The notes under the pieces were generated by a model that did not search any database, had not been told where the DNA came from, and was given only the letters and a program-made list of their open reading frames with translations. Positions 10,501-17,300 of a stretch of DNA of 57,917 bases are shown here, piece by piece. Position 1 is the stretch's first letter. Each line of letters begins with the position of its first letter. The DNA is from Bacteroidota bacterium (GTDB taxonomy: Bacteria; Bacteroidota; Bacteroidia; Bacteroidales; UBA7960). The DNA lies in assembly GCA_007694165.1 (NCBI GenBank), contig RECE01000238.1, forward strand, positions 1 through 57,917. Reading direction: 5' to 3'. The translations under genes were made by a program, and so were the position numbers.

Positions 10501-13317
10501 GCCATTGCATCCATACCTGTTACCCTAACCGGAAGAGCACCCTGGAGCATTACCTATAAAGCTGAAGGTGGACAGAACACTACTTTTACCCAACACAACA
10601 TCACAAGCTCCCCCTACCTGATCAACCTGACCGGCTCAAATCTTGGTGGAGCAGAAAACGGCCCCTATCAGCTTTATCTTGTTTCGGTAAGTGATGCCTA
10701 CCAGGCAGGTCTGGTCAATGAAAGTACCGTGAAAATTGATGTGAAGCTTACACACCAACCCCAGATAAACGGAGCCATTTCGGTGGGAAGTAACGAAACC
10801 AGAATCTACACCACTCCAGCCAATGCCGGCAGTACCTACCGATGGATGTGGCAAGACAGCCAGGGTGGAAACATTACCAATTCCACCAGCGCTTCGGCAA
10901 ACATCCTCTTTAATCAGGGGATCGGAATCTTTACCCTGGTGATTGAAGAAACCTCTTCCACCGGATGTATCGCCTATGATGAAATTACCATTGTGGTGAG
11001 CGAAATCCCGGTTCCTGCCATCTCACCCCTTACGCCCAATATCTGTATTGAAAGCAGCCCCATTACATATTCAACCCCATACAACGATGGCAATGAATAC
11101 CGATGGGTAGTTACGGGAGGCAATTGTACGGGTTGCAACACATGGTCAACCCAGGCAAGTATTACCGTAAACTGGAATCAGGCAGGAGAAGGTACGGTTC
11201 GGGTATTTGAAAGAATCGGAGGCAGCGGCCCCCAGGCTTCGGCAGAACAGAACCCCCTGATTAGCCCCATGCCCCAGCATCGACCAGTAAGTGCCAGGGA
11301 GGAATTGATTTGCACCACGGGAGAAACTGAAATAGTAATTGCCAGCTCTCAGGCAGGATTTACCTATATTCTGAGAACAGGAGAAAGCAATACAGGTAGC
11401 AGCATGCCAGGCAATGGAGGCGAAATAGCAATGAATACCGGAGCTATAAACGGCACCACTACGTTCAACGTGCTGGCCACCAACCTGGGTTGCCAGCTGG
11501 AGTTGAATCAGAAACCTACAGTACAGACCATTGACCCCTCGGTCAGGATTGAAAGTGACCCGGGCGCTGTGGATGGCGTTGCAATTATTTGCAATGATGC
11601 ATCGGCAAGCTTCAGTGCTGTCAGCGAAAATGCACTGCAGGTTCATCATGCTGTATTTCATATAAATACTATAGCGCAGCAATCCGGAGCACAGCTTTCT
11701 TTCCAGAGCAACTCACTCTCTCATGAAGAAAGGGTCGGGGTTCGCACAACTGTCACCGGAAATTGCGTGATTGAATCTCTTAACTCAATTGAAATGATTG
11801 TGGGTGACGGATACTGGACCGGAGCCGGAATTGACGATAACTGGAATAACCCCGACAACTGGTCATGCAATGTACCCGATCATAACACCGACGTGGTGAT
11901 CAGCAATTACGCCAATCAGCAAATGGCAGGTGTTTTGGATGCCAATCCTTCCGTGCGAAACATTCACATTGAAGACCAGGCAACTATCAGGCTGGAAGGA
12001 GGCACCCTGCACATATACGGGAACTACACACAGGATGGCTACCTCATTTCTGATAGCCATGGCACCCTTGAATTCAGAGGCAACTCAGAACAGCAGATAG
12101 CAGGTGTTGGTAATATGACCTTCAGCAATCTGTCAATAAACAAAGACGGAAACAGCTCTTTAAGCCTGACCCTCCCGGTAGAAATCTCCCACAGATTATG
12201 GCTCAAACGAGGTCGCATCAACACCTCTTCCACAGCAATGCTTACCCTGGGGGCTTCAGCAAGCAGCGATGAGGGAATCAATCTTTCCTTTGTAAACGGT
12301 CCCATGCGTAAAAAGGGAACCGATGATTATATTTTCCCCACGGGAAAGGGTCAGAGACTGGGTCGGATCGGTATCCATGAAATTATTTCTTCACAGACCA
12401 AATCAGAGGTGATTTTCGAAGCTGAATATTTTACCGGAGAAGCGAATCATACAGGCACTTACAACCTTGACGAGGGTTTGCTGCTTATCAGTTCCAATGA
12501 ATACTGGAATGTTGAAGATATAACCGGTGATATAAATGAGGCCAATTTCAGCCTCCACTGGATTGACAATGAGTTTAGCAACATCAATCATCCTGAAACC
12601 GTAAGGTTGGTTCAGTTCAGAGACGGTATGTGGCACAATCACGGCCCTGCCGATATGAACCTGAATTTCGACTTCGTTAAGTCATCGATACCTTTCAGCA
12701 CCTTTGGTCAAATCACCTTTGGTTCGGCAAGCGGCAATAACCCCTTCCCCATCGAGCTGCTCTACTTTACGGCACGTGCTGAGGATGACCATGTGAGCCT
12801 GCTATGGGCTACGGCATCGGAGATCAACAACGATTTCTTTACCATTGAAAGAAGCATGTGTGGCGGTGAGTTTGAACCCATTGCATACCTGCCCAGCCAG
12901 GCTCCTTATGGCAACAGCAATCAAACCCTTTCCTATCAGTGGGAAGACACTGACCCCTTAAAAGATATCGCATATTACCGCCTGAAGCAAACAGATTATG
13001 ACGGAAGTTTTGAATACAGTGGTATTGTTGCCGTATCTTTCACCCAAAAGGGTGAAACAGAGTTGAAGGTCTACCCCAACCCCAACCGGGGCGATGGATT
13101 CAATCTTATTGCCAGTGGTATACTGCCGGGCTTACCAGCCACGCTGACCATAACCGATATGCTGGGCAATAGAGTTTACAGCCAAATCTTGTTTGGCGAT
13201 GAAAACGGAATCGCCGGCAAACGCATGGACGGAGAAATACAACTTGCTCCGGGAGTCTACCTGGTTTCCCTTACAGGGGAAGGTTTCCGCGAAACAGTGA
13301 GAATGGTGGTGAGATAA
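1570..13317 (+). CDS. Giant modular T9SS-secreted surface protein (3915 aa)
   Basis: Secreted multi-domain protein with no enzymatic motif. The N-terminus has a long charged stretch before the hydrophobic signal core (residues about 43-62, ending SPAFGQ); a second ATG at 1696 would give a conventional signal peptide. Residues about 95-250 resemble a choice-of-anchor J domain (SESFDTWPPHGW, then WWVDELQIQE). Modules opening with S-G-N-W or YSR...W begin near residues 255, 753, 1631 and 2529, with a late copy near 3412. Each continues into parallel beta-type repeats. Five copies of an RK...FP.G motif close the modules. PKD/SprB-like segments lie around 2960-3400. FPIELLYF near 3725 is followed by a type A sorting domain from about 3831 (ELKVYPNPN to the C-terminal VRMVVR). 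It is a monocistronic unit with its own promoter and terminator. Adhesin or matrix role is inference. Confidence 0.9.
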   Translation: MKAPHKPLLNTFTIWHETRKNLFFCDVNKIRFIANKSIASSFMLSYLLISVFLFSIAMSPAFGQEKDLIYSVHNDTQKETSQFSARIKNTTYRADKNALLSESFDTWPPHGWTIEQIGSATGNWQSSSDTYSGAGAAFHGWDYQNFNSWLISPAITIPAGEEYMLSFWEKNQYMGNWYDYSGVLISTGSNTPGHEDFTEVYESNISIAKYTQKYIDLSSFSGQTIYIAFVYQGNDAHIWWVDELQIQEKRFDYRTRQSGNWNDTNRWLIFDYNTGNWRNATTADGYPGQNRQAGTVTIQNNHNIVLNVSPPYPITQLEIEGGNEHSYVTFQDTNSLTVMGLVQIFSSSRNNRHKYINLGAGTLNVGEVLLSETDRDNRDSYIQIGTGTVNVTNDITMGSNGLRTYILFTGNGTLNLGGTITGGNITSTNGGHNSNGPNTGTVNYFNAGDQQVGNYSYHNLHISNSGTKTLAGDISVNRDLNVSGSATLATSHFSITGNTSGQLALGNGSTLQLGNPFNGSNVQFPSHFTTANIQLHDNSTVMYQAGGQQTISSAPASYGRLTVSSDNSKNLQGNIRVNTRMLLDGAITALGNSNLTLGSEATIAGTFSSTNMIQTNGTGMLVKEGTQSSHFRITYPVGTQNVYSPMVISAFSASVQGTGVVRVNATGSTAPHANPTDLQRFWTTTTDNISALSTSITFHFAPEDLPEGTYEPAFHNGAGWMNVPGATMGTTSFSTSGAANLNGVWTAKETVATYYSYQSGNWQSTNTWTTDPSGTLHENPGIPGANDRVVILNGRTVSATSNNRSVTSVQINEGGVLDITNTSGHNFGDVSGQGLLRLQTHNFPSGNFNHFVSAQGGTVEYYDAAGDFNFSHTLYNNLIINFANTGRIVTATSNITINGDLTIRSGRFQINNNTATTARNITIHGSVLVESNGRIQVGTGNTSHNFVVHGDFSNRGTVRFTNQVSPNYTDAPPNGRADIIFNNPSSHQRVSCNGQTDFYRIIIDKGIDETYEVFIEASSPDNFALFGQRNFSNDDDQYAFSLRRGTARIGQNVDILLTHGGGNNYIIKEGSRLWVDGGSVEIPENGNQLGVTGIFRITDGVANCPGTGGIHLNNIGGVIQVEGGELNARVLRSSMSGGDQLGTYQQSGGVVTLSGPMPGGSFGRLSWWRPENRFIMSGGTLIVRNSGNSTDGIDIRSLPENISITGGTVIAEINDNRNFKINSRAPFWNLQLIKTSNGGGDFSLENFISGNGSSIGVQPLVIYQNLQITTSQPSASVELRANNNNVTVGGNFNITETAVYRPGNNTTTFNGTSNQIFHAAGTIAGNLHHMAIADNASLTLNGQMQISVNGNFKIGEGALFTDNGRTVLVSGNIENSGVHFKPVTGAGNIQLTGNAAQIVSGNGQGVFNNLFINKNGGSVTLTAPANLTGNLRMASAQRLFIGSHMLTLGEESMIYSSLTGNDQVFNANRMIVTNGLASDGGIRKEFSSTQPLLFPYGFRAANNTFYYLPSVAEFTQTPASWGSLRSRPVNERHHLAQGVNNSLRVYWKNQALDFEEIPPGAIHQRFYYENYFADGNQNNYIPAVYRSGTTWQVINDVNQVNQSTNVITFINQSNPTGDFTAGLPAAFENIPILYSRQDGLWHSHETWSAEAVGGAAAGFLPGANTIVVIGDEINQHTVNISQNNQSCGALLIATGSTLDLQDSHGHNFAALPEEVVTGAGTLRISRNNYFPAGDFGDFIGPNGGTVEYYITAGTITIPLRSASNLELNQYRNLVLNHGNGIINLPNRDLVIHEDLVLEGGNGSGRTNTGNNWNTLTVNGNVEARSGTFIIMEGNPKTLRLINKLNIASGATFRVRNSENNTNHTIEFWGDIINEGTFNLHQNNSQVSAIFRGLNNTIISGNGSLYNFYNIIVDKGHDATPVVSLESEITTGVSNPFLTLLNGTFRVNNEQLTVTITNHQSDFTIPSTAALSVEAGEVRVGYGNGNANLQLAGTLEIMGGSMYIGDPSANRHNSIEYAAIGQPRIMISGGELFVNSQIRRPSTTTSGVIHYEQQGGLVTISGKIRMQNRALLEILNDNSYFHMSDGELRFDRPSAMATTFGDIYIRPAGQSVTGGTLQMGLNNSTAGFVYRLSTTAPLWNVSIGTNNRHQILNNEVFAMEIRNNLIINGNSQFRANGFDVSIRGNLINENNDASAGINTGGYRPGSLTQTTTFTGNANRYISGVAGNQTNFAHLVIEKSANRTLTLQPESRIRVNGNLSLMQGTLHDGSNDIILAGNLFNQARHTSNSNNGGIILRGAQRQRLEGRNGILGNLIMDNSHGAFLTDNTTINGMLTFNTGSLYMDDYQLTFGIHASIGGTPDMNRMILLNGALSDLGIRKQLAAGASTPFTIPMGVSGKYTPVTLHVHSNPAPGSITLKPVNRRHPAVDDPENHNELDYYWSLEAEGLASADISYTLTYAAEDVNPQPTSHTNYVAAWFDIVNNQWLNLGDEGNPGEVNESELRITFRGTGFIRGDITAGFEVNFPTEPLPTFYSRNALPTAMWSNPAAWSTQGHDGPPADSAPHATAVIIAEGHTRTVNQNNQFTTWVQINGVLDLGQTLYHNLGRMFGAGKMVTESSAQGFFVLPGGNYDDFFATPTTILEFTGNNTASLPLKPGNFYKPYQNVIFSGGGQKIMSAEHMKILGDLTITQGATLSNTLHNKNLYIGGDWINHNTSENSFMPGTGTVFFEGNRSQQIKVNATERFYNLTMNNTAEGASLAGSAKGIEIIHSLTLTRGVLFSFEGREVSLFHTSSSTAVSGGNSVSFVDGPLRKRIIRGQNFNFPVGSFLDGEPRLGRAELRNARATASPAWWTAQYVSENPQENGYAGTLQPPLTDISNNEYWKMDMPEGGTAQVRVRWDENSFPGFTADPQLRSMLRLVEHKQSPQPQWEERGNVINGNAAAGNIISPASINGSLFSIGVIGVTASFADNHDRVICDNDAIASIPVTLTGRAPWSITYKAEGGQNTTFTQHNITSSPYLINLTGSNLGGAENGPYQLYLVSVSDAYQAGLVNESTVKIDVKLTHQPQINGAISVGSNETRIYTTPANAGSTYRWMWQDSQGGNITNSTSASANILFNQGIGIFTLVIEETSSTGCIAYDEITIVVSEIPVPAISPLTPNICIESSPITYSTPYNDGNEYRWVVTGGNCTGCNTWSTQASITVNWNQAGEGTVRVFERIGGSGPQASAEQNPLISPMPQHRPVSAREELICTTGETEIVIASSQAGFTYILRTGESNTGSSMPGNGGEIAMNTGAINGTTTFNVLATNLGCQLELNQKPTVQTIDPSVRIESDPGAVDGVAIICNDASASFSAVSENALQVHHAVFHINTIAQQSGAQLSFQSNSLSHEERVGVRTTVTGNCVIESLNSIEMIVGDGYWTGAGIDDNWNNPDNWSCNVPDHNTDVVISNYANQQMAGVLDANPSVRNIHIEDQATIRLEGGTLHIYGNYTQDGYLISDSHGTLEFRGNSEQQIAGVGNMTFSNLSINKDGNSSLSLTLPVEISHRLWLKRGRINTSSTAMLTLGASASSDEGINLSFVNGPMRKKGTDDYIFPTGKGQRLGRIGIHEIISSQTKSEVIFEAEYFTGEANHTGTYNLDEGLLLISSNEYWNVEDITGDINEANFSLHWIDNEFSNINHPETVRLVQFRDGMWHNHGPADMNLNFDFVKSSIPFSTFGQITFGSASGNNPFPIELLYFTARAEDDHVSLLWATASEINNDFFTIERSMCGGEFEPIAYLPSQAPYGNSNQTLSYQWEDTDPLKDIAYYRLKQTDYDGSFEYSGIVAVSFTQKGETELKVYPNPNRGDGFNLIASGILPGLPATLTITDMLGNRVYSQILFGDENGIAGKRMDGEIQLAPGVYLVSLTGEGFRETVRMVVR

Positions 13318-13336
13318 ACAACTCTCTGTAATTCAT

Positions 13337-13385
13337 AAAACCGGGCTTCCGTTCTGATAGAAAAACAGAAAGCCCGGTTTTTTCG
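13337..13385 (+). terminator. Rho-independent terminator of the giant gene
   Basis: An ACCGGGCTT / AAGCCCGGT stem (9 bp) with a loop of about 21 bases is followed directly by a run of seven T. It ends transcription 20-60 bases after the TAA stop and separates the giant gene from the CotH genes. Confidence 0.9.
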
Positions 13386-13404
13386 TTTATATCAGCACAT
13401 TTCA

Positions 13405-13412
13405 TATCTTTG
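13405..13412 (+). promoter_or_regulatory. Bacteroidota -7 box (TATCTTTG) for first CotH gene
   Basis: TATCTTTG fits TAnnTTTG and lies 28 bases before the ATG at 13441, immediately after the upstream terminator, so this gene has its own promoter. Confidence 0.6.
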
Positions 13413-13440
13413 CAGGGAACAGCGTAATTCACTGCACTTT

Positions 13441-16400
13441 ATGACTTTTTCAGGACTAAAATGGTGGTTGTTAAGCTTCTGTTGTTTGGCTTTCCTTTCA
13501 CAAGCAACATCTCAAACCGTTGTCATCAATGAATTTATGGCTTCCAATTCGTCGGTGATTGCAGATGAGGACGGGGACTATGCGGATTGGATAGAAATTT
13601 TCAATGCAGGCCCGGAGGCAGTAAACCTTCAGGATTTTGGCTTAACGGACGATTGGCAGGATCCCTTCCTGTGGGTATTCCCCTCTGTTGAACTTCAGCC
13701 GGGCGAATTTCTGCTGGTGTGGGCTTCGGGAAAAGACAGAACAGAACCCGGCCAGCCGCTGCACACCAGTTTTTCCATTAAATCTTCCGGGGAGCATCTT
13801 CTGCTTTCGGCATCCGACGGAGAAATACTGGATTTTATATCGCCGGTACATGTACCCAACGATATCAGTTACGGACGGCAAGAGGACGGGGCAAACAACT
13901 GGTATTATTTCAGTGAACCCACACCCGGAACTGCCAACAACACCCAGGGCTATGAAAACATTTTGGAGCCTCCCCAGTTTTCACATGCCAGCGGTTTTTA
14001 CGAAGAGGCATTCCATCTGTCAATTTCTCCTCAGGAAACCGATGCCACCATTTATTACACCCTCGACGGGTCAGAACCTGACCCCTCCAACCTGCAAGGC
14101 ACTACTTACCAATATAAAAACGCTTATCCCCAGCACCCGAACAGCCCCCTGGGAGATTTTCTAACGGGCGCTTTTGCTTCCAATCTTTACGATGGTCCTA
14201 TATACATTTATAACCGTTCGTCAGCACCCGACAGCCTTTCACAAAAATCGTCCACTTTTCATGAAATCCCTTACTATTTTCCTGAAAACCCGGTCTTTAA
14301 AGGCACGGTGGTAAGAGCCATTGCAGTAAAAGATGGGAGTATTCCCAGTGAAGTATCAACAAGTGTCTATTTTGTGCATCCCCAGGGCAGGGAAAAATTT
14401 TCTTTGCCTGTGATCAGCCTAAGCACCAGCCCGGATCATCTTTTTGACTATACAATTGGCATTTACAATGCAGGAGAAGATTTCGACAACTGGAAACTGG
14501 CCAATCCTTCGGCCAGTGGATTTGGCGGAAGTCCTGCCAACTACAAGAGAAGAGGAATTGAATGGGAGTACCCTGCCCGCTTTTGTTATTTCGATACAGA
14601 CTCATCTTTTGCAGGCCTGAGCCAGGAGATAGGCTTCCGCATACATGGCGGATACAGCCGGCAACATCATGCCAAATCACTGAGGCTCTATGCCCGCAAC
14701 AGATACAGCGAGAGTGAATTTGCCTATCCTTTTTTCCCGGATGTAGCTGACGAGTCCTTTCGCAGGCTTATTTTAAGAAACTCGGGCAACGACCGCAGCA
14801 GGACATTGTTCAGAGATGCCCTCATTCAAAAAGTGGTTGGGGAGCTTAACTTTGAGACCCAGGCATACCGCCCTGCCATATTATTCATCAATGCCGAATA
14901 CTGGGGCATCCACAACATCAGGGAACGGTATGACAGACACTACCTTGAGAGAAGATTTGGCGTGGACCCCGACAACATTGATTTGCTGGAACATAATGCT
15001 GTGGTAAAGGAGGGAGACAACCACCATTACCTGGAAACCTTGCAATATATTGAAGAAAATGACATCACGGAGGATGCAAATTTTGCATGGGTGCAAACAC
15101 GCATTGACACGGATAACTTCATTGACTACCAGATTGCCAATATTTATTCGGGCAATACCGACTGGCCCGGCAACAATGTGGAGTTCTGGCGACACAGAAC
15201 CGGGGCATATATTCCCGAAGCACCTTATGGACTGGATGGAAGATGGCGATGGCTGGCTTTTGACATGGATTTTGGGTTTGGGCTCAACCCGTCCTCACCG
15301 GGGCACAATACCCTTGCCTTTGCCATACAAGCCGGCAATGAAGGTTACCCCAACCCCGACTGGTCAACATTCCTGTTGCGCAATTTGCTGGACAATGAAA
15401 ATTTTCGGCTGCAGTTCATCAACCGCTTTGCCGACTTGCTCAATTCCCACTTCCTCCCTGAAAGGGTCATATCCCTGCTGAATGAATACAAGGAAAACAT
15501 TTCCCCTGAAATTAGCGATCATATCTACAGGTGGAAAAACCCTTCAGGTCTTAATGTGTGGACATCTCATGTCAATCATATGGGCAGCTTTGTCAACAAC
15601 CGCCCTGTAAACCAGAGAACGCATATCCGCAATGTTTTCGGGCTGCAATCCAACACAAGCCTGACCCTTGACGTCTCCGATCCTGAACACGGTTATATCC
15701 GGATCAACAGTATAGATATCCTGCCGTCTACTCCCGGTATAGCGGGTTATCCCTGGCAGGGCATTTACTTCCGGGGAGTGCCGGTAGAAATCACAGCCAT
15801 TCCTGTTGCGGGTTATCAATTCAGCCATTGGGAAGGTACAGATGCAAATTATGGCAAAACCTTCACCGCCGACCCTTACGAACTGGATGAAATAACCGCA
15901 CACTTTGTCCCGACAAATGAGAGTCCCCATCCGCCTCCCATAGCAGAAAATCCATTGTCCCTGCAAAAAACCATTGAAAATGGGCTGCCTGTCTCCCTGA
16001 ATTTACAGGATGTTTTTACTCATCCTGATGGCTTGCCCATGACTTTTACAGCGAATGTTCAACGCCCGGATTTCTTGGATTTTACCCTTGAGGAAAGCAT
16101 CCTTACCCTTTTTCCGCTTCGCCGGGGGGATACCAAAATTACTGTCTTCGCCAATGATGGTTTCAACCCCTCTGTTTCAACCGTTTTCAGAGTCCTGATG
16201 TATCCTGAAGCTGTCGATGTTGCTGCAACAGGAGGGTATACTTTTGATTTCTGGTCAGAAGAACAACAAGAGCTGTCCTACCCTGAAAACATGTTGTTTC
16301 TGCAAAGCGACACCACAGACCCCGGTCTGGGAGCTGCATTGCTGTACCCTTATTTCATTCCCTATCTTGAATACCACGATGATGATATGGGTAACGTGGG

Positions 16401-17079
16401 TCTTCCATACAAAAACACCCGCAGAACCCGTATCAACGGGCTGGGCAACCGTGGCATTTCTTTTATCAATACCGGACGCGACAGAGATTTGGGCGGAGCC
16501 TTGCTGGCCATCAACACCATGCACGCTGAAAACATTGGCATTAGATGGCTTGCTGGCACAGAACTGCAAAACGATCGCCACTACGCCATCAGGCTTCAAT
16601 ACAGGGTAGGTAAGGAAGGCCCTTTTCAGGATATTGCACAAGAAGGTGTACCCATGAAATACATGGCCCATACTGATGGTCATGAACAAACCCTGACAAC
16701 CGATATTTTACCCCCGGAAATTCTCAACCAGGAATATGTTCAGCTCCTGTGGAGATACTACCATGTGCAGGGAGACAGCGGACCACGCAGTTGCCTGAGG
16801 CTCGCTGACATTGAAGTCTCCCTGGCCACTTCCACATCGGAGTTAAAAGAGGAAAATACGCCCCGGATTTTCACCAGGGACGACAACCTGATTCTTAAAA
16901 CCCGGCTGAGGGGTAATACAACCCTGCAGGTTTACAACATAACGGGACAACAGATCTTTTCCGCCGAAATTAACCACCCGGGCAAACATACTTTCCCCCT
17001 GGCAGTGCGCCATGGAGTTTATATCGTTTACCTCTATGGAGAAGGTTTTAGTTTCAGCGAGAAGATAATTATTCATTAG
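13441..17079 (+). CDS. Secreted CotH-kinase family protein with lamin-tail domain (copy 1, 1212 aa)
   Basis: Signal peptide at residues 1-25 (SFCCLAFLSQATSQ). A lamin-tail domain follows (VVINEFMASNS to about residue 165), then a chitobiase C-terminal-like domain (FSHASGFY, YYTLDGSEPDP, about 180-215). The CotH kinase core runs from about 320 to 680: RIHGGYSRQHHAKSLRLYAR at 400, the FRDALIQKV and AEYWGIHNIRERYD segments, and the acidic DMD at 608-610 that likely binds metal. A BACON/InlB-like GYQFSHWEG segment lies near 795, and an all-beta region leads to a T9SS-type tail (LQVYNITGQQIF to SEKIIIH). CotH of Bacillus spores is an atypical protein kinase that phosphorylates coat proteins; kinase activity here is inferred from fold motifs. 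It is paralogous to the next gene. Confidence 0.88.
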   Translation: MTFSGLKWWLLSFCCLAFLSQATSQTVVINEFMASNSSVIADEDGDYADWIEIFNAGPEAVNLQDFGLTDDWQDPFLWVFPSVELQPGEFLLVWASGKDRTEPGQPLHTSFSIKSSGEHLLLSASDGEILDFISPVHVPNDISYGRQEDGANNWYYFSEPTPGTANNTQGYENILEPPQFSHASGFYEEAFHLSISPQETDATIYYTLDGSEPDPSNLQGTTYQYKNAYPQHPNSPLGDFLTGAFASNLYDGPIYIYNRSSAPDSLSQKSSTFHEIPYYFPENPVFKGTVVRAIAVKDGSIPSEVSTSVYFVHPQGREKFSLPVISLSTSPDHLFDYTIGIYNAGEDFDNWKLANPSASGFGGSPANYKRRGIEWEYPARFCYFDTDSSFAGLSQEIGFRIHGGYSRQHHAKSLRLYARNRYSESEFAYPFFPDVADESFRRLILRNSGNDRSRTLFRDALIQKVVGELNFETQAYRPAILFINAEYWGIHNIRERYDRHYLERRFGVDPDNIDLLEHNAVVKEGDNHHYLETLQYIEENDITEDANFAWVQTRIDTDNFIDYQIANIYSGNTDWPGNNVEFWRHRTGAYIPEAPYGLDGRWRWLAFDMDFGFGLNPSSPGHNTLAFAIQAGNEGYPNPDWSTFLLRNLLDNENFRLQFINRFADLLNSHFLPERVISLLNEYKENISPEISDHIYRWKNPSGLNVWTSHVNHMGSFVNNRPVNQRTHIRNVFGLQSNTSLTLDVSDPEHGYIRINSIDILPSTPGIAGYPWQGIYFRGVPVEITAIPVAGYQFSHWEGTDANYGKTFTADPYELDEITAHFVPTNESPHPPPIAENPLSLQKTIENGLPVSLNLQDVFTHPDGLPMTFTANVQRPDFLDFTLEESILTLFPLRRGDTKITVFANDGFNPSVSTVFRVLMYPEAVDVAATGGYTFDFWSEEQQELSYPENMLFLQSDTTDPGLGAALLYPYFIPYLEYHDDDMGNVGLPYKNTRRTRINGLGNRGISFINTGRDRDLGGALLAINTMHAENIGIRWLAGTELQNDRHYAIRLQYRVGKEGPFQDIAQEGVPMKYMAHTDGHEQTLTTDILPPEILNQEYVQLLWRYYHVQGDSGPRSCLRLADIEVSLATSTSELKEENTPRIFTRDDNLILKTRLRGNTTLQVYNITGQQIFSAEINHPGKHTFPLAVRHGVYIVYLYGEGFSFSEKIIIH

Positions 17080-17106
17080 AAAATAATTTAGTTAACGCTT
17101 TGGTCT

Positions 17107-17169
17107 AATGGAACTTGCATGAAGTATTTTCATTTCCTTTTTTGAGCCGAAGTGCTCATGCAAGTTTCC
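17107..17169. repeat. Palindromic dispersed repeat, copy 1
   Basis: GGAACTTGCATGA (17110-17122) pairs with TCATGCAAGTTTCC (17156-17169) with one bulged base, giving a long hairpin. The 16-base left edge AATGGAACTTGCATGA and the loop TTCATTTCCTTTT recur at 40905-40976, so this is a dispersed element and not only a terminator. It lies just after the stop of the first CotH gene. Confidence 0.65.
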
Positions 17170-17211
17170 TTAGAAAGGATTATGCTTCTATGGCAGCTCA
17201 TGAGGATTGTA

Positions 17212-17255
17212 TGAACCTCGGTTCATGAACCTGTTAAAAAGATTTTTTACTTTTG
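17212..17255 (+). promoter_or_regulatory. Promoter with palindromic operator-like site upstream of second CotH gene
   Basis: TACTTTTG at 17248-17255 fits the -7 consensus and is 45 bases before the ATG at 17301. Upstream, TGAACC-TC-GGTTCA (17212-17225) is a perfect inverted repeat followed by a further TGAACC (17226-17231), placed where a repressor or activator could contact the promoter. The -7 box overlaps the TTG at 17253, which rules that codon out as the start. Confidence 0.55.
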
Positions 17256-17300
17256 CGCCATACAGTCAATCCATTTGAAGACATAAAATATCTACGACCG

